DNA from: Opitutaceae bacterium
GTDB taxonomy: Bacteria; Verrucomicrobiota; Verrucomicrobiia; Opitutales; Opitutaceae
DNA: 8,118 nucleotides
Direction of reading: 5' to 3'
NCBI GenBank assembly: GCA_031254955.1
Contig: JAIRTK010000280.1
Location: 1-8,118, forward strand
Of the stretch, positions 7,994 through 8,118 are shown one piece after another. Below the pieces are notes generated by a model. It ran no database searches. It was not told the DNA's origin and was given only the letters and a program-made list of their open reading frames with translations. Position 1 is the stretch's first letter. Each line of letters starts with the position of its first letter. The position numbers and the translations under genes were made by a program.

Positions 7994-8116
7994 TCAAAAA
8001 CAAAAATCGGGGTGGCCTGTTGTGACACAGATAAAACAGAGCGCACCCCCCAGAGCAACACCGCTACCCAGCCAGAACAGGCCGTTCCCCTCGGTGGTCT
8101 CCAGGTCGGCGCGCTG
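7994..8116 (-). CDS. Possible C-terminal fragment of a small membrane-associated protein
   Basis: The minus strand from the window edge reads 40 residues, QRADLETTEGNGLFWLGSGV then ALGGALCFICVTTGHPDFCF, to a TGA at 7996-7994. It contains one hydrophobic, glycine-rich segment of about 20 residues consistent with a terminal transmembrane helix, and its first half is rich in G/C-ended codons like the real genes. The competing minus-strand frame (continuing past 7994) overlaps the synthetase antisense and looks spurious. It would be convergent with the synthetase, about 97 bp apart. I do not recognise the family and the call is tentative. Confidence 0.35.
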   Translation of the reverse strand, partial: QRADLETTEGNGLFWLGSGVALGGALCFICVTTGHPDFCF

Positions 8117-8118
8117 TG

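Noticed and set aside
7618..8061. 147-codon frame on - over the synthetase 3' end and downstream
   Set aside because: Half is antisense to the synthetase and no family is recognisable. The alternative frame ending at 7994 has better codon character.

Overview
The window is GC-rich with strong GC3 bias in its genes, and its intergenic regions are full of palindromic repeats. Several belong to the 'accacggagacacggag' and 'atccacagattacac' hairpin classes that I associate with Verrucomicrobiota (Opitutaceae-like) and related environmental genomes. Together with the gene content this suggests an Opitutaceae-type bacterium, but that is inference. None of the four complete genes has a convincing Shine-Dalgarno motif at normal spacing.

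Layout: (1) 2-115, the C-terminal end of an unidentified protein on +. (2) 130-196, a purine/pyrimidine hairpin repeat. (3) 218-1300, a uroporphyrinogen-decarboxylase-fold (URO-D/MtaA/CmuA-like) protein. (4) 1301-1688, three different palindromic repeat units in series, separated by a nearly identical AT-rich junction. (5) 1689-3074, a 12-helix MFS transporter resembling the AmpG/PAT group. (6) 3075-3733, no gene but at least four palindromic elements. (7) 3734-5713 on -, an NAD+-dependent DNA ligase with an apparent signal peptide and Ala/Ser/Thr linker at the N-terminus and no C-terminal BRCT domain. (8) 5714-6192, a divergent intergenic region dominated by another purine/pyrimidine inverted repeat with short tandem repeats. 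(9) 6193-7896, an AMP-forming acyl-CoA synthetase. (10) 7994-8116 on -, the possible C-terminal end of a small membrane-associated protein.

The genes do not form an evident pathway. The URO-D-like protein and the transporter share a strand and could be related, but 388 bp of repeats separates them. The ligase and the acyl-CoA synthetase are divergent and look independent. I do not see a defence, CRISPR, phage or secondary-metabolite system. The two things most worth following are the exported-looking, BRCT-less DNA ligase and the dense, modular population of intergenic palindromes.
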